The position numbers and the translations under genes were made by a program. A model generated the notes under the pieces. It did not search any database, was not told the DNA's origin, and saw only the letters and a program-made list of their open reading frames with translations. From contig QMRB01000003.1 of assembly GCA_003649185.1 (NCBI GenBank), forward strand, positions 1 through 64,000: a stretch of DNA of 64,000 bases, read 5' to 3'. Position 1 is the stretch's first letter, and the number at the start of each line of letters is the position of its first letter. This document shows positions 36,005-44,873 of the stretch, one piece after another. The DNA comes from Thermoproteota archaeon (lineage in GTDB: Archaea; Thermoproteota; Methanomethylicia; Culexarchaeales; B10-G16).

Positions 36005-36007
36005 CCA

Positions 36008-36211
36008 CATTTTCAAGTTAAAGATAAGCCGTCTTCTTGCTCTTTTCTGCTAAAAGGCCGCTAAAAATCAGGCTTAAATTTTGCATGGCAACTCTATTTC
36101 GCATCTAGGTTCGAACCTTTCAAACTTATTAGACCGACATGCTATTTCTTTCCAGGGCTGCACTTTAGGCTCCAATATAAGAAGCAGGGTTCTCAGCCTC
36201 CTCAGCGACTC
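36008..36211 (+). repeat. tRNA-Ser flank repeat, copy 2
   Basis: About 200 bases after tRNA-Ser(GGA) that align with the flank of tRNA-Ser(CGA). The core 36070-36136 differs from 15771-15837 at only a few bases. On the minus strand it reads NKFERFEPRCEIELPCKI before a stop. It implies duplication of tRNA-Ser together with its flank, or two insertions of one element at tRNA-Ser. Confidence 0.75.
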
Positions 36212-36546
36212 CAGAGCAAGGGTCTTCAGCAAGATGGTGAAGGAGAACTGGACTCGGCAGGAAAGCCGTGGAGGAAGGGAAAGATCTTGAGAAACGAATG
36301 CCAGTTCATGGAAGATTGATTGAATTTCAAAGGGCTGGAAGATGTCAAGTATAACTTTAAAAGCATTATCTCTATGTCCTTAAGCCAGAAGGAATTTCAT
36401 GGAGATAAATGGAATATACTTCGTCGGATATGAGTAGAGGAATCGCGTGATAGAGAGCTGGAATAGAGGCTCTGGGAGATCATAAAAATTGATTATCCAT
36501 GTTTCCTATAAACGCCTCCTACAAGGAACTGCTCTGATAATGCATC
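36212..36546. other. Gene-free stretch before thiI
   Basis: About 335 bases between repeat copy 2 and the thiI stop. I find no credible gene, RNA or repeat in it; reading frames are short and unlike coding sequence of the neighbours. Confidence 0.5.
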
Positions 36547-37701
36547 TCACATGATCCGTGTTAAAGATCGAACACTCTCCTCTAAAAGTTTATCAACGTT
36601 TAATTTCTCTTCAATTTTTATGATCTCTGAAAATTTAGCTCTTGTAACTGGCTTCGATGGTTTCGCCCAGCATTCGCCGATATTCATACTGGAAGCTGTA
36701 AATGTACCGATTTTTCGAGCTAGAGCAACTATTTCATCCTTATCGAAACCTATCAGCGGTCTTAAAACGGGAAGCCTGGAAGCCTGATCAATAACTCTTA
36801 AATTTTTTAGAGTTTGTGAGGCAACTTGAGCAAGATTTTCTCCTGTGGCAATGGCATCTGCATTAACCTTCTCGGCTAGAAAATTGGCAACTCTATACAT
36901 CATCCTCTTACATAAAATACAGGTATATTTGGGTGCAGAATTCATGAAAACTTCAAGGTTATGTTCATGTCTGAAAAGATATATGGGAAGTTCGAAGCCT
37001 ATATGCCACTCTTTGAGAATGCTGATCACCTTTAAGAATCGTTTTAGCATGGAATCATCATTCTTAGGGAAATATGCGAAGAGTGGAATAATGGTGCATC
37101 CCCGCTTCATGAGCATCCAAGCAGCAACTGGAGAATCTATTCCTCCACTAATTAAACTTACCACTCTTCCAGCAGTACCTAGAGGGAGGCCTCCGGGACC
37201 TTGAATTCTACTATTATATATATAGCAGTCATTTCCCTTAATCTCCACATATAAAGTTTTATCAGGATTCTCCAATGAAACATTCAAGTCTAAGTTTTCC
37301 TTCACAATTTTCCCCAGCTTTGCCTCTAAATCCCTACTTGTGAATACATGTTTCCCTTTTCTCCTAACCCTTATAGCAAAGGATTCAGCATCCTCTAAAA
37401 GGGAGGAACAATTATTTCTAATGAAATCTTCTAAACTGTTAAGATTGACAAATTTGTATGGTGCAAAATATACGATGCCGAAGATTTTACTTAAAACATT
37501 AACTGCGCGTAGAATATCCTCTACATCGATTAAAATCCTAGACCATTTATGGATAACTTTAACCTTGCCGGTTCCGCTTAAACCTTCAATAATATTATTC
37601 ATTAAACGTTTAACGAAACGTCTTCTAACAATATCAGACTTTATCGCAATCTCACCATAAGCAGCCAAAATGCCGTCCCAATTAAATGAACTGAAAGACA
37701 T
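36547..37701 (-). CDS. thiI: tRNA 4-thiouridine synthetase ThiI (no rhodanese domain)
   Basis: Makes s4U8 in tRNA and possibly the thiazole of thiamine. Layout: N-terminal ferredoxin-like and THUMP domains (ESFAIRVRRKGKHVFTSRDL), then a PP-loop ATP pyrophosphatase (SLISGGIDSPVAAWMLMKRG), with the archaeal CxxC pair in YTCILCKRMMYRVA in place of a rhodanese domain. 384 residues. The ATG at 37701 has little leader and may be leaderless. Confidence 0.93.
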   Translation of the reverse strand: MSFSSFNWDGILAAYGEIAIKSDIVRRRFVKRLMNNIIEGLSGTGKVKVIHKWSRILIDVEDILRAVNVLSKIFGIVYFAPYKFVNLNSLEDFIRNNCSSLLEDAESFAIRVRRKGKHVFTSRDLEAKLGKIVKENLDLNVSLENPDKTLYVEIKGNDCYIYNSRIQGPGGLPLGTAGRVVSLISGGIDSPVAAWMLMKRGCTIIPLFAYFPKNDDSMLKRFLKVISILKEWHIGFELPIYLFRHEHNLEVFMNSAPKYTCILCKRMMYRVANFLAEKVNADAIATGENLAQVASQTLKNLRVIDQASRLPVLRPLIGFDKDEIVALARKIGTFTASSMNIGECWAKPSKPVTRAKFSEIIKIEEKLNVDKLLEESVRSLTRIM

Positions 37702-37768
37702 GTTTAAAAATATGTGAAATGGAGATTAAAATTTCACTTTTATCCTTGCGGCAACAATTTTAAATCTA

Positions 37769-38825
37769 ATGAATAAAGTATTGTCGGGGTCAAATTTGGA
37801 TGTAAGGGAGCTTGAAGAATTAATATTGACACCGGGAGTTTCAGGTTATGAAGAGAAGATAAGGGAGAAGATCGCTGAAAAATTGAAGGGAATATTAGAG
37901 CCGGATAAAATTTTAGTTGACAGTATAGGAAATTTGATAGTAAAAGTTGGGAGGGGGAAGAAGGAGGATAGCGTTAATAGCACATATGGATGAGCTTGGA
38001 TTAATAGTGACGAAGATCGAGAGGGATGGAAGAATAGCGTTTAGAAAGATGGGTGGAATAAACGATCAGACACTTATAGGAACCCAATGGGAGATACTTA
38101 CAGAGAAAGGTAGAGTAAACGGTGTTATCGGAATAAAACCTCCACATCTAATGCTTGGGGAACCTTCCAAAATACTGCCATGGCATCAGCTGAGAATAGA
38201 TATAGGTGTAGAAAGCAGGGAAGAAGCGGAAAAATTAGGGGTGAAAATCTTAGACCCCATAGTTTATAAGAAGACTGTGTTGAGGCTTGCCAATAATCAG
38301 ATATCGGCAAGATCACTTGACGACAGATTCGGATGCTTTGCCCTTCTGGAGACGCTTAGAAAGAGAATTGACGATTTGAAGAGAGATGATGAAAATGAAG
38401 TATACTTTATATGGTCAGTTCAGGAGGAAATAGGATTGAAGGGTGCAAGAGTTATTGCAAACACTCTTAGACCTAACATAACATTTGCCGTTGACAGTTT
38501 CCCATGCTGTTCAACTTTAACGGGAGATGTAATGGTTGGTCGGGGACCAGTAGTGAGGGCTATAGATAGAAGCTCAATATCCAGCAGGGATCTGGTGAGA
38601 TTCATCCAGAAAATATCTGAAGAGAATGAAATACCTCTTCAAATTGGAGCAACTGGAGGGGGAAATGACGGCTCAGTATGCCAAGAGAGGGGAAGCAAAT
38701 TGGCAGTAATTGGAGTTCCAATGAAATATTCACATTCACTAGTGGAGACTATAAGTTTAAACGATCTAGAGAAGCTTATAGAACTGCTCCAAAAGATTCT
38801 GGAGAGAATTCGAGAATATCCATAA
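37769..38825 (+). pseudogene. M42-family aminopeptidase interrupted by a frameshift
   Basis: The two frames 37769-37993 and 37947-38825 together encode one tetrahedral aminopeptidase. The first ends in GNLIVKVGRGKK, the second continues RIALIAHMDELGLIV. All metal and catalytic residues are kept (HMDE, SLDDRFG, VQEEIGLKG, AVDSFP, KYSHSLVE), so the protein would be functional if the frame were restored. One base too many in the G-rich run GGGAGGGGGAAG near 37950-37960 explains it: an indel, a sequencing error in a homopolymer, or less likely programmed +1 shifting. Confidence 0.85.
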
Positions 38826-38826
38826 A

Positions 38827-39663
38827 TCATCTGATAAGCCTGGCAATAATACCTAAAATTACTAAGACTGTTCCTGAACCTAAAAAGAGAAACGAAATTA
38901 ACTGTAATGTAACCCAGACGAAATTCGGATTCAACTTGACGGTCAAACTATAGAAAACATTGTAACCTAAAGGGGAAAACACCAACAGTACCCCGAAAAT
39001 GGAGAGGACAACTCCAAAAGCTAATAGAACATTAGTGAAAGTCCTTGTTGGAAGTTCATTTTTAAGGCTGCAATAAACCACATCTTCGGGAACTATGGAA
39101 GGAAAGGCTAGGGAGAAAGCTCTAATCAATATAGGGGTAACCGTCAACGAGAAAGGCAACATAGTGATAAACCACCAAATGGTTAGGGCAAGGGCAAAGA
39201 TGGCAAGAACGGTCAGATCTAAACTTTGAGGTAGAGCTCCTAGAAGATATATGGTCGGCACATATAGATATGCGCAGATCAAATTACCCACTAAAAGTGA
39301 AATGAAAGTGGAAATGATAAACCTTCTCCAACTAAACTTGCCTTCAAGAAGCTTTCCAAAGAGAAAGAAGGTAATAAAATTGCTTGGAACAGCAGCAGTT
39401 AAACTTGGAATGTAAGGTTGAGCATGTTTTATTGAATCAACGATAAATGTACCTATGGCAGCTCCTATTCCAGCTGGAAAAGGCCCAAAAACTACTGCAA
39501 AAACTTGAGGGATAACTACAGCAGGCCTGAATTGACCTCTACCCCAAGGTGAAACTATAAATGCTGTAAGATATGAACCTATAGCATATAGGGCTGCACA
39601 GATTGCAACTATTGAAATTTGAAATGCAAGGGAGCGTCGAATTCCACTCAACTTACATCCCAA
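38827..39663 (-). CDS. ECF-transporter substrate-binding-like membrane protein
   Basis: A 278-residue membrane protein with about seven or eight hydrophobic segments. The N-terminal part (SIVAICAALYAIGSYLTAFI, then GRGQFRPAVVIPQVFAVVFG and a GIGAAIGTFIVDSI segment) resembles S components of ECF-type vitamin transporters; two extra C-terminal segments (FGVVLSIFGVLLVFSPLG and the end) are not part of a standard S component. No ATPase or T component is adjacent, so it would use a shared energy module. Substrate unknown. Confidence 0.72.
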   Translation of the reverse strand: MGCKLSGIRRSLAFQISIVAICAALYAIGSYLTAFIVSPWGRGQFRPAVVIPQVFAVVFGPFPAGIGAAIGTFIVDSIKHAQPYIPSLTAAVPSNFITFFLFGKLLEGKFSWRRFIISTFISLLVGNLICAYLYVPTIYLLGALPQSLDLTVLAIFALALTIWWFITMLPFSLTVTPILIRAFSLAFPSIVPEDVVYCSLKNELPTRTFTNVLLAFGVVLSIFGVLLVFSPLGYNVFYSLTVKLNPNFVWVTLQLISFLFLGSGTVLVILGIIARLIR

Positions 39664-39802
39664 AATAAAAATGGAAGGATAAATTTAAAATTTATCATTA
39701 CAATCTAATTTGAAATGAAGATTTGAAGCGGTATGAAAAGTTTGGAAGATAAGAGTTAGATTAAAATATATTATGGAAAATAAAATTTGGAGGAGATGTT
39801 AA

Positions 39803-39876
39803 GCCGGGGTAGCTCAGCCTGGGAGAGCATCCGGCTGAAGACCGGACTGTCGTGGGTTCAAATCCCACCCCCGGCA
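39803..39876 (+). tRNA. tRNA-Phe(GAA)
   Basis: Acceptor GCCGGGG/CCCCGGC, anticodon stem TCCGG/CCGGA with loop CTGAAGA (anticodon GAA), T arm GTGGG-TTCAAAT-CCCAC, discriminator A. No intron. CCA is not encoded, unlike the other four tRNA genes here. Its 3' end served as an integration site (see the integrase remnant and the att copy). Confidence 0.95.
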
Positions 39877-40510
39877 TACCAGCATAAACTTGCGGTAAAT
39901 TCTTGTTCTCCCTTCCTAAACAGTTTGACACCTACAACTTCGCAGACATATTCAAATCCTCTTTCAATCAGCTTTTTAGCCTCATCAACCGTTTTAGCAG
40001 TTTTACAAATGTATTCGTCAAAGTCATTCCTGAATAACGCTTCTTCAAGCTGAACATATATTAACGTGTTTCAATGTTTTTATGGCCTAGAAACTTTATC
40101 ACATATAGAATGTCCCTTGTCTGATGGTATAGCATTATAGCTTTCCAACATCTGATCAAATGAAATGTTACTTGTTGCAGCCTCGGATTTCCAAGCTTAT
40201 ATGCGATTCGTTTACGCTACCTTTCAAATGTTCTTCTTAGACTGTGAAGACTTCCATAACCGAATATTCCTCCACTCCTATTTCTGCCGCCGACCTTTAA
40301 TTGAAGGAGCATTTCAATAAGCTTCCCTGAAAACTTGAATATTCGCGGATTGCTTCCTTTTTCCAGCGTTATGAGTATTGTTCTTTTAACGAAGTCTACG
40401 TCGATCCATTCAAGTTGCCATGCTTCACCTGCCCTCATTTCTTCCTCCTTTAGGAGTTGAAGGAAGGCTGCCACTTTTCGGCTGCATTCGACTATAAGAT
40501 CGTCTACATT
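39858..40510 (-). pseudogene. Degenerate tyrosine recombinase (integrase)
   Basis: Pieces of one integrase in several frames on the minus strand: FLQLLKEEEMRAGEAWQLEW (first catalytic Arg) to GSLHSLRRTFER followed by a stop, then KLGNPRLQQVTFHLIRCWKA (H-x-x-R), LYVIKFLGHKNIE, then after a frameshift NTLIYVQLEEALFRNDFDEY (catalytic Tyr) and a tail that ends inside the antisense of the tRNA-Phe 3' part. The stop, the frameshift and the missing N-terminal region show it is dead. Adjacent to tRNA-Phe as expected for tRNA-targeting integrases. Confidence 0.85.
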
Positions 40511-40591
40511 TCATTAGTATCGGAATCTCAAAGTCGCACCTATTCTTATCTATAAATGCCAGTTTGGAAGCGACAGTGAAAATCACTTTTG

Positions 40592-40936
40592 TTAAGCCAG
40601 TTTTAAACCGAATTTTTTCAATTCTTTAAAATGTTTATCCCTTGTTTTTAAGGCCATATTATTAGATATGGCTGTTGCAGCTATCAGTATGTCCGCATCA
40701 GGTACAAGCACGCCTTTCTCTTTAAGATTCCGATAGATGCTACAATACGTTTCTATGACCTGATTATTTATGTTAAGGACGTCAAAGCTCTCTTCTAGTA
40801 ATTTCTTGACTTTCTCTCGCTTCTCAGCCTTTAATCCCCTTAAAACTTCAATTAAAGTTATAATTGAGATCGCCCCAACCTCATATCTCCTCTTATGCAG
40901 CATCTCTATAACTATATCCGTGTCAAGTAATATCAT
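40592..40936 (-). CDS. vapC: VapC-type PIN ribonuclease toxin
   Basis: A 114-residue PIN domain: first acidic patch MILLDTDIVIEML, second SIITLIEVLRGLK, third VLVPDADILIAATAI and fourth LKTRDKHFKELKKFGLKL. It is intact. Its ATG overlaps the antitoxin stop by 4 nt. The pair lies inside the decayed tRNA-Phe element, consistent with arrival on that element and later maintenance by addiction. Confidence 0.9.
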   Translation of the reverse strand: MILLDTDIVIEMLHKRRYEVGAISIITLIEVLRGLKAEKREKVKKLLEESFDVLNINNQVIETYCSIYRNLKEKGVLVPDADILIAATAISNNMALKTRDKHFKELKKFGLKLA

Positions 40937-41160
40937 CTAAATCGAAACCTCTCTCTAAACTCCTTACTCGACTCAACAATAGCCTTCAGATCTTCTTCCG
41001 TAAGGATGCTTGTCAACTCATCAAACGCCCTCTTACCCTTCAAGCTTCTAGCCTCAAAATAAAGCCTAAGCAGAAAACTTCCCCAATTCTCCCTACCCTT
41101 AGCCTTTTCAAGCAACCTTTTAACATCATTCGGAACCGAAATAGTCACATACCTACTCAA
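40933..41160 (-). CDS. vapB: VapB-type antitoxin
   Basis: A 75-residue protein. The start MSRYVTISVPNDVKRLLEKA is a ribbon-helix-helix-like DNA-binding head, and the charged tail (LTEEDLKAIVESSKEFRERF) would occupy the toxin. Directly precedes vapC with ATGA overlap. An A+T-rich promoter (TATATAATC on the minus side) lies just upstream, probably autoregulated. Confidence 0.85.
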   Translation of the reverse strand: MSRYVTISVPNDVKRLLEKAKGRENWGSFLLRLYFEARSLKGKRAFDELTSILTEEDLKAIVESSKEFRERFRFR

Positions 41161-41328
41161 CTACTTCACCATATAATTATATAATCAAATAATATATAGC
41201 ATTTTCTGAAAAACACACACCCATTAATCTATGCAAAAAGCAATAGAAACTCCCAAAAGAACCAAGAAGAAGGTTTAAACAGAAAAAGAGGGGAATTTAC
41301 TGGATATATCTTCAGCGCTCATTAAGTG
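41161..41328. other. Intergenic region holding the vapBC promoter
   Basis: A+T-rich sequence upstream of vapB up to the att copy. Apart from TATA-like sequence near 41170-41195 on the minus strand I see no gene. The further stretch 41350-41570 carries only the promoter region of tRNA-Gly. Confidence 0.4.
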
Positions 41329-41349
41329 CAAATCCCATCCTCCGGCATA
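41329..41349 (+). repeat. Degenerate attachment site copy of the tRNA-Phe 3' end
   Basis: The 21 bases here match the tRNA-Phe 3' end plus two bases (39859-39878) with one substitution and one extra base. It is in direct orientation and 1.47 kb away, enclosing the integrase remnant and vapBC, as expected of the far boundary of an integrated element. Confidence 0.75.
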
Positions 41350-41570
41350 TGAGAATTCTCATCTACACCTTTCATCAGCAATTTTCAGGAATACATTAAT
41401 GATGATTCTAGTGAAAAGGTTCTAAAGTTCAAGGAAGGAAAATTGGGATGCTTCGATAAAATCTAAATGGAAAAACTTATTCAAGTGGAGAATTTAATAA
41501 TAGGGGGCGATGACTGGTCAGAGTTAAAATGAAAAGTGATGTGAAGGCATTAAGAGGAGCCCCAGTATGG

Positions 41571-41645
41571 CGGCGGTCGTCTAGCCTGGACTAGGACTCG
41601 AGCCTCCCGAGCTCGTGACCCGGGTTCAAATCCCGGCCGCCGCAC
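41571..41645 (+). tRNA. tRNA-Gly(CCC)
   Basis: Acceptor GCGGCGG/CCGCCGC, D stem GTCT/GGAC, anticodon stem CGAGC/GCTCG with loop CTCCCGA (anticodon CCC), T arm CCGGG-TTCAAAT-CCCGG, discriminator A. CCA encoded (41646-41648). No intron. Confidence 0.95.
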
Positions 41646-41693
41646 CAAACATTACATTCAATGATGAGAACCGCCAATTCAGCGATGCTGCAT

Positions 41694-42638
41694 TTAAAAT
41701 ATTACGTCTTCTCCTGGAACCCTCCTGAATAATCTTATATCACCTATATGTTTAGCTCCAGTGATAAAGCGGATTAAACGTTCAATTCCTAAGCCTCCAC
41801 CTGCACTTGGAACGAGAAGCCCCTCCTTAGCTATAAGCAGATACTCCTTGTATAAGTTGAGGTTTAAGCCGTCATCCTTCATGCGTTTCACTAATCGTTC
41901 ATATTGGTATTCCCTTTCTCCCCCTGAAAGTGCTTCTCCAAATCCTTCGGGATAGATTAAATCATAGTTTTTGTAATGTCCTGGATTATTCTCATCCTCT
42001 TTATCATAGAATTCTCTTTTATGGCAGATCACCCAGAAGGGTTCTCTATGATCTTGTGAAGCTTTATCCTCCCAATCTTCACCGTAGGTTTCGATGAGCT
42101 CATGTGAAGTGTAAATGTCGAACGGTTTTCTAGGCATCCTTAAATCCCTGTTAAGCGATTCCAGATCTTCTCTATTTAAATGGTTCACTTTCCATAATAT
42201 GTGGATTAATAAGTCTTCCACCAAATTCATTATGTCGAACATCGATGCATATGCTACTTCAAAGTCCATTTGTGTGAATTCGAAGAGATGTCTCCCCGAT
42301 CTTCTCCTTGAAGAGTTCTCTAATCTAATATTTGGAGACATTATGAAGATCTTCTTTAGGCCACTTGCAAGTGCCAATTGTTTATGAAGTATCATACTCT
42401 GGGTTAAACATAATTCAAATCCATTATACTTTATTTTTGGAATATATTGTATTGAGCTGTTAGGATCTGGACCTAATGGATCGGTGAATTTCGAAGTCAA
42501 TATTGGAAGTAACTGTATGAAATTTCTTGAAAACATGAAATCGTTAATCGCCTTAATCACCGTTGTCTGAATCCTCAATATATGTGGAATTTCGCTTCTT
42601 CTCAAGAATCGTAGGAGGCTGTTTATAGCTTTCTGCAT
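41694..42638 (-). CDS. Archaeal asparagine synthetase A (AsnRS-like catalytic core)
   Basis: A class II aminoacyl-tRNA-synthetase core without an anticodon-binding domain, as in the archaeal AsnA that amidates aspartate. Motif 2 region FIMSPNIRLENSSRRRSGRH with LFEFTQMDFEVAYA, motif 3 SAGGGLGIERLIRFITG, and SKFTDPLGPDPN near the N-terminus match. About 314 residues from the ATG at 42638; a TTG at 42668 gives ten more. Divergent from an Lrp-family regulator, 158 nt between the starts. Confidence 0.87.
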   Translation of the reverse strand: MQKAINSLLRFLRRSEIPHILRIQTTVIKAINDFMFSRNFIQLLPILTSKFTDPLGPDPNSSIQYIPKIKYNGFELCLTQSMILHKQLALASGLKKIFIMSPNIRLENSSRRRSGRHLFEFTQMDFEVAYASMFDIMNLVEDLLIHILWKVNHLNREDLESLNRDLRMPRKPFDIYTSHELIETYGEDWEDKASQDHREPFWVICHKREFYDKEDENNPGHYKNYDLIYPEGFGEALSGGEREYQYERLVKRMKDDGLNLNLYKEYLLIAKEGLLVPSAGGGLGIERLIRFITGAKHIGDIRLFRRVPGEDVIF

Positions 42639-42795
42639 ATGTCTATTAACCTGCACTTTTAATATCAATTTTTTCCCTAAAATAGGGGAATTTATTCAAA
42701 TATATTGGATGAATACTGTTCTTAAATGTAATTTATTCGATTTTCAATGATGAAAAAAGAAATATATTCCAATATTTTAAAATTTAGAGGGGAAG

Positions 42796-43299
42796 ATGAA
42801 ATTGTCAATAGGCGATAAGGAAAAAAGAATCTTAGAAATACTTCAGGAAAATTGCCGCTTAACAGTTAAAGAGATAGCTAGAAAAATTGATTCACCCATA
42901 ACAACAATATATTCGAAACTTAAAAAATTGGAGAAACAGGGTTATATTAAAAAGTATACGGCAATAATAAATGAGAAAAAACTTGGATTAACTACAACTG
43001 CATATATTTTACTATCATTCTCCTATGAAACAAAGAATGGGAGAAAATTGGATCAAAGAGAAGTTGCAAGACGAATAGCAAGAATTCCGGAAGTTCAAGA
43101 AGCACATATTGTAACGGGAGATTGGGATATAATACTTAAAGTTAGAGTTAAAGATGTAGATGATCTTGGAAAATTCATAATAGACAAGTTGAGAAGAATT
43201 GAAGGTGTGGAGAAAACGTTAACCTCAGTGGTGCTTGAAACAGTAAAGGAGACAACAAAGATTCCCATTAAAGGCCTATATGCAAAGGAGGAAAAATAG
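42796..43299 (+). CDS. Lrp/AsnC-family transcription regulator
   Basis: A 167-residue regulator: winged helix-turn-helix (EILQENCRLTVKEIARKIDS, then TTIYSKLKKLEKQGYIKKYT) and a RAM effector domain (EVQEAHIVTGDWDIILKVRV, GVEKTLTSVVLETVKET). Divergent from the asparagine synthetase gene, so it may control it and sense an amino acid; that is inferred from position only. Confidence 0.92.
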   Translation: MKLSIGDKEKRILEILQENCRLTVKEIARKIDSPITTIYSKLKKLEKQGYIKKYTAIINEKKLGLTTTAYILLSFSYETKNGRKLDQREVARRIARIPEVQEAHIVTGDWDIILKVRVKDVDDLGKFIIDKLRRIEGVEKTLTSVVLETVKETTKIPIKGLYAKEEK

Positions 43300-43355
43300 A
43301 AATATGGGACAACAATTAATGAACTATAGTTAATCTGACAAATGCTGGTGAAGAG

Positions 43356-43778
43356 ATGAGTGGAAAGAGGAGAAAGGACTTCACAGGCGAACTCTCCAAA
43401 ATGGTAAACTCACTTGTAAAAGTATACCTGTTAGATGGAAGAATAATTATGGGAAAATTGCTAAACATAGATTTTGATTATTTAAATCTTTTAGTAGAAG
43501 AAATCCCACAGGAGGAAAATCGAGAGATAACGCTGATACCTGGAACCTCAATAAGCCACGTGAAAATTGTGAGAAGTAAAAGTAAAAGAAAAATGCCGAT
43601 AGAAAAGAGAATATTATCATTGCTGGAGAAGGAGCCGGAGCTAACTGAAGAGGAAATAGCAAACATTCTAAACGTCGACCTAACCAGGATAAGAAAAGCC
43701 GTGGATAGGTTAAAAAGGAAGGGACTTTTAAAGAAAGAAAAGAAGGCGAAGAGGGAGAAAGGCAGGACGGAAAATTGA
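43356..43778 (+). CDS. Lsm-domain protein fused to a winged helix
   Basis: 140 residues. The first 75 form an Sm-like fold (SLVKVYLLDGRIIMGKLLNI, DFDYLNLLVEEIP, PGTSISHVKIVRS). The rest is a winged helix-turn-helix (KRILSLLEKEPELTEEEIAN, then RIRKAVDRLKRKGLLKKEK) with a basic tail. It would combine RNA and DNA/RNA binding. Overlaps the downstream metallo-beta-lactamase gene. Confidence 0.8.
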   Translation: MSGKRRKDFTGELSKMVNSLVKVYLLDGRIIMGKLLNIDFDYLNLLVEEIPQEENREITLIPGTSISHVKIVRSKSKRKMPIEKRILSLLEKEPELTEEEIANILNVDLTRIRKAVDRLKRKGLLKKEKKAKREKGRTEN

Positions 43779-44737
43779 GGATGAAAATAAAGCCGATAGC
43801 ATTCGACAGTCTCGGAGTAAGATCCATGTGCACATACATAAATACAGATAGTATACGAATATTGATAGATCCGGGAGTTTCACTAGGCAGAAGATATGGA
43901 AAGATTCCGCATCCAAGAGAGTATAGACAGCTGAAAAAGAAGAGAAAAGAAATATATGAAATGGCGGATAAAACGGATTTAATAATAATAACACACTATC
44001 ACTTCGACCATTATACTCCTCTAGGGATAACCGATTATCTTTGGACTTGGACAAATCCAGAGGAGACTAGCCAAATATATCAAGACAAAATCGTTCTTAT
44101 AAAAGATTTCAAAGAGAAAATAAATATGAGCCAGAGAAGAAGAGGATGGATCTTTACAAAACTTTTGGAGAAGATCAATTGTAAAGTAAAGATAGCAGAC
44201 AGCAAGAAATTGATGTACGGTGATACGACTATTAAAATTAGTGATCCAGTTCCACATGGAGAGAAGGGAACACCACTAGGCTATGTACTTATGGTGGAAA
44301 TTGAAAGTGGAGATGAAAGATTTCTATATTCATCTGATGTTCAAGGACCCATATGCATTAAGACCAGAGAGATCATTGAAAAAGAAAAGCCTGAAATGCT
44401 CATAATTGGCGGCCCTCCCACATATCTACCTCAAATAAAGAGGGAAAATATAGAGAGCGCTATAAAAAACATGATCAAATTGTCAGAAAAAATTCCAAAT
44501 ATAATTGTAGATCACCATTTATTAAGAGATGTAGAATGGGAGAAATACATTAACATGATTAAAGAAAACTGTGAACACTGTAAAATTCAAACGGCAGCAG
44601 AAAATATTGGAGAAACAAACATGCCGCTGGAAAGTTTAAGGAATATTCTATATGAGAAGGATCCACCCTCCAATGCTTTTCTTAAATGGAGCAAGCTTCC
44701 ATACAATAAAATTAAAAATACAATGCCACCTATATAA
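43775..44737 (+). CDS. UPF0282 metallo-beta-lactamase-fold protein
   Basis: A 320-residue hydrolase with the metal motif THYHFDHY and a late histidine pair IIVDHHLLRD. The start PIAFDSLGVRSMCTYI and the block FLYSSDVQGPICIKTREII are typical of the archaeal UPF0282 family, whose substrate is unknown. Start is TTG at 43775 or ATG at 43781. Confidence 0.87.
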   Translation: MRMKIKPIAFDSLGVRSMCTYINTDSIRILIDPGVSLGRRYGKIPHPREYRQLKKKRKEIYEMADKTDLIIITHYHFDHYTPLGITDYLWTWTNPEETSQIYQDKIVLIKDFKEKINMSQRRRGWIFTKLLEKINCKVKIADSKKLMYGDTTIKISDPVPHGEKGTPLGYVLMVEIESGDERFLYSSDVQGPICIKTREIIEKEKPEMLIIGGPPTYLPQIKRENIESAIKNMIKLSEKIPNIIVDHHLLRDVEWEKYINMIKENCEHCKIQTAAENIGETNMPLESLRNILYEKDPPSNAFLKWSKLPYNKIKNTMPPI

Positions 44738-44873
44738 CGATCAAAAATGTGCCTAGATAAATCCAATAACCATTGAGTATGATGATCTCCACTTAAAGCA
44801 ACATAACCTTTCAAACGATTATTTATAAAGTTCCAAATAAAAGTAAAATTAAATATTAGGAGTATGATTCGAA

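Noticed and set aside
36081-36290. Plus-strand 69-codon frame after tRNA-Ser(GGA)
   Set aside because: Lies in repeat copy 2, no Shine-Dalgarno site, no resemblance to known proteins.
37921-37990. Bulge-helix-bulge intron in the M42 peptidase
   Set aside because: The break region is almost purely purine on this strand and cannot form the required helices; the offset of one base fits a simple indel.
41508-41565. C/D box sRNA before tRNA-Gly
   Set aside because: Only weak C-like boxes (GATGAC, TGATGT) and no D boxes.
44780-44830. C/D box sRNA before the second THUMP gene
   Set aside because: ATGATGA is present but there is no CTGA D box within a reasonable distance.
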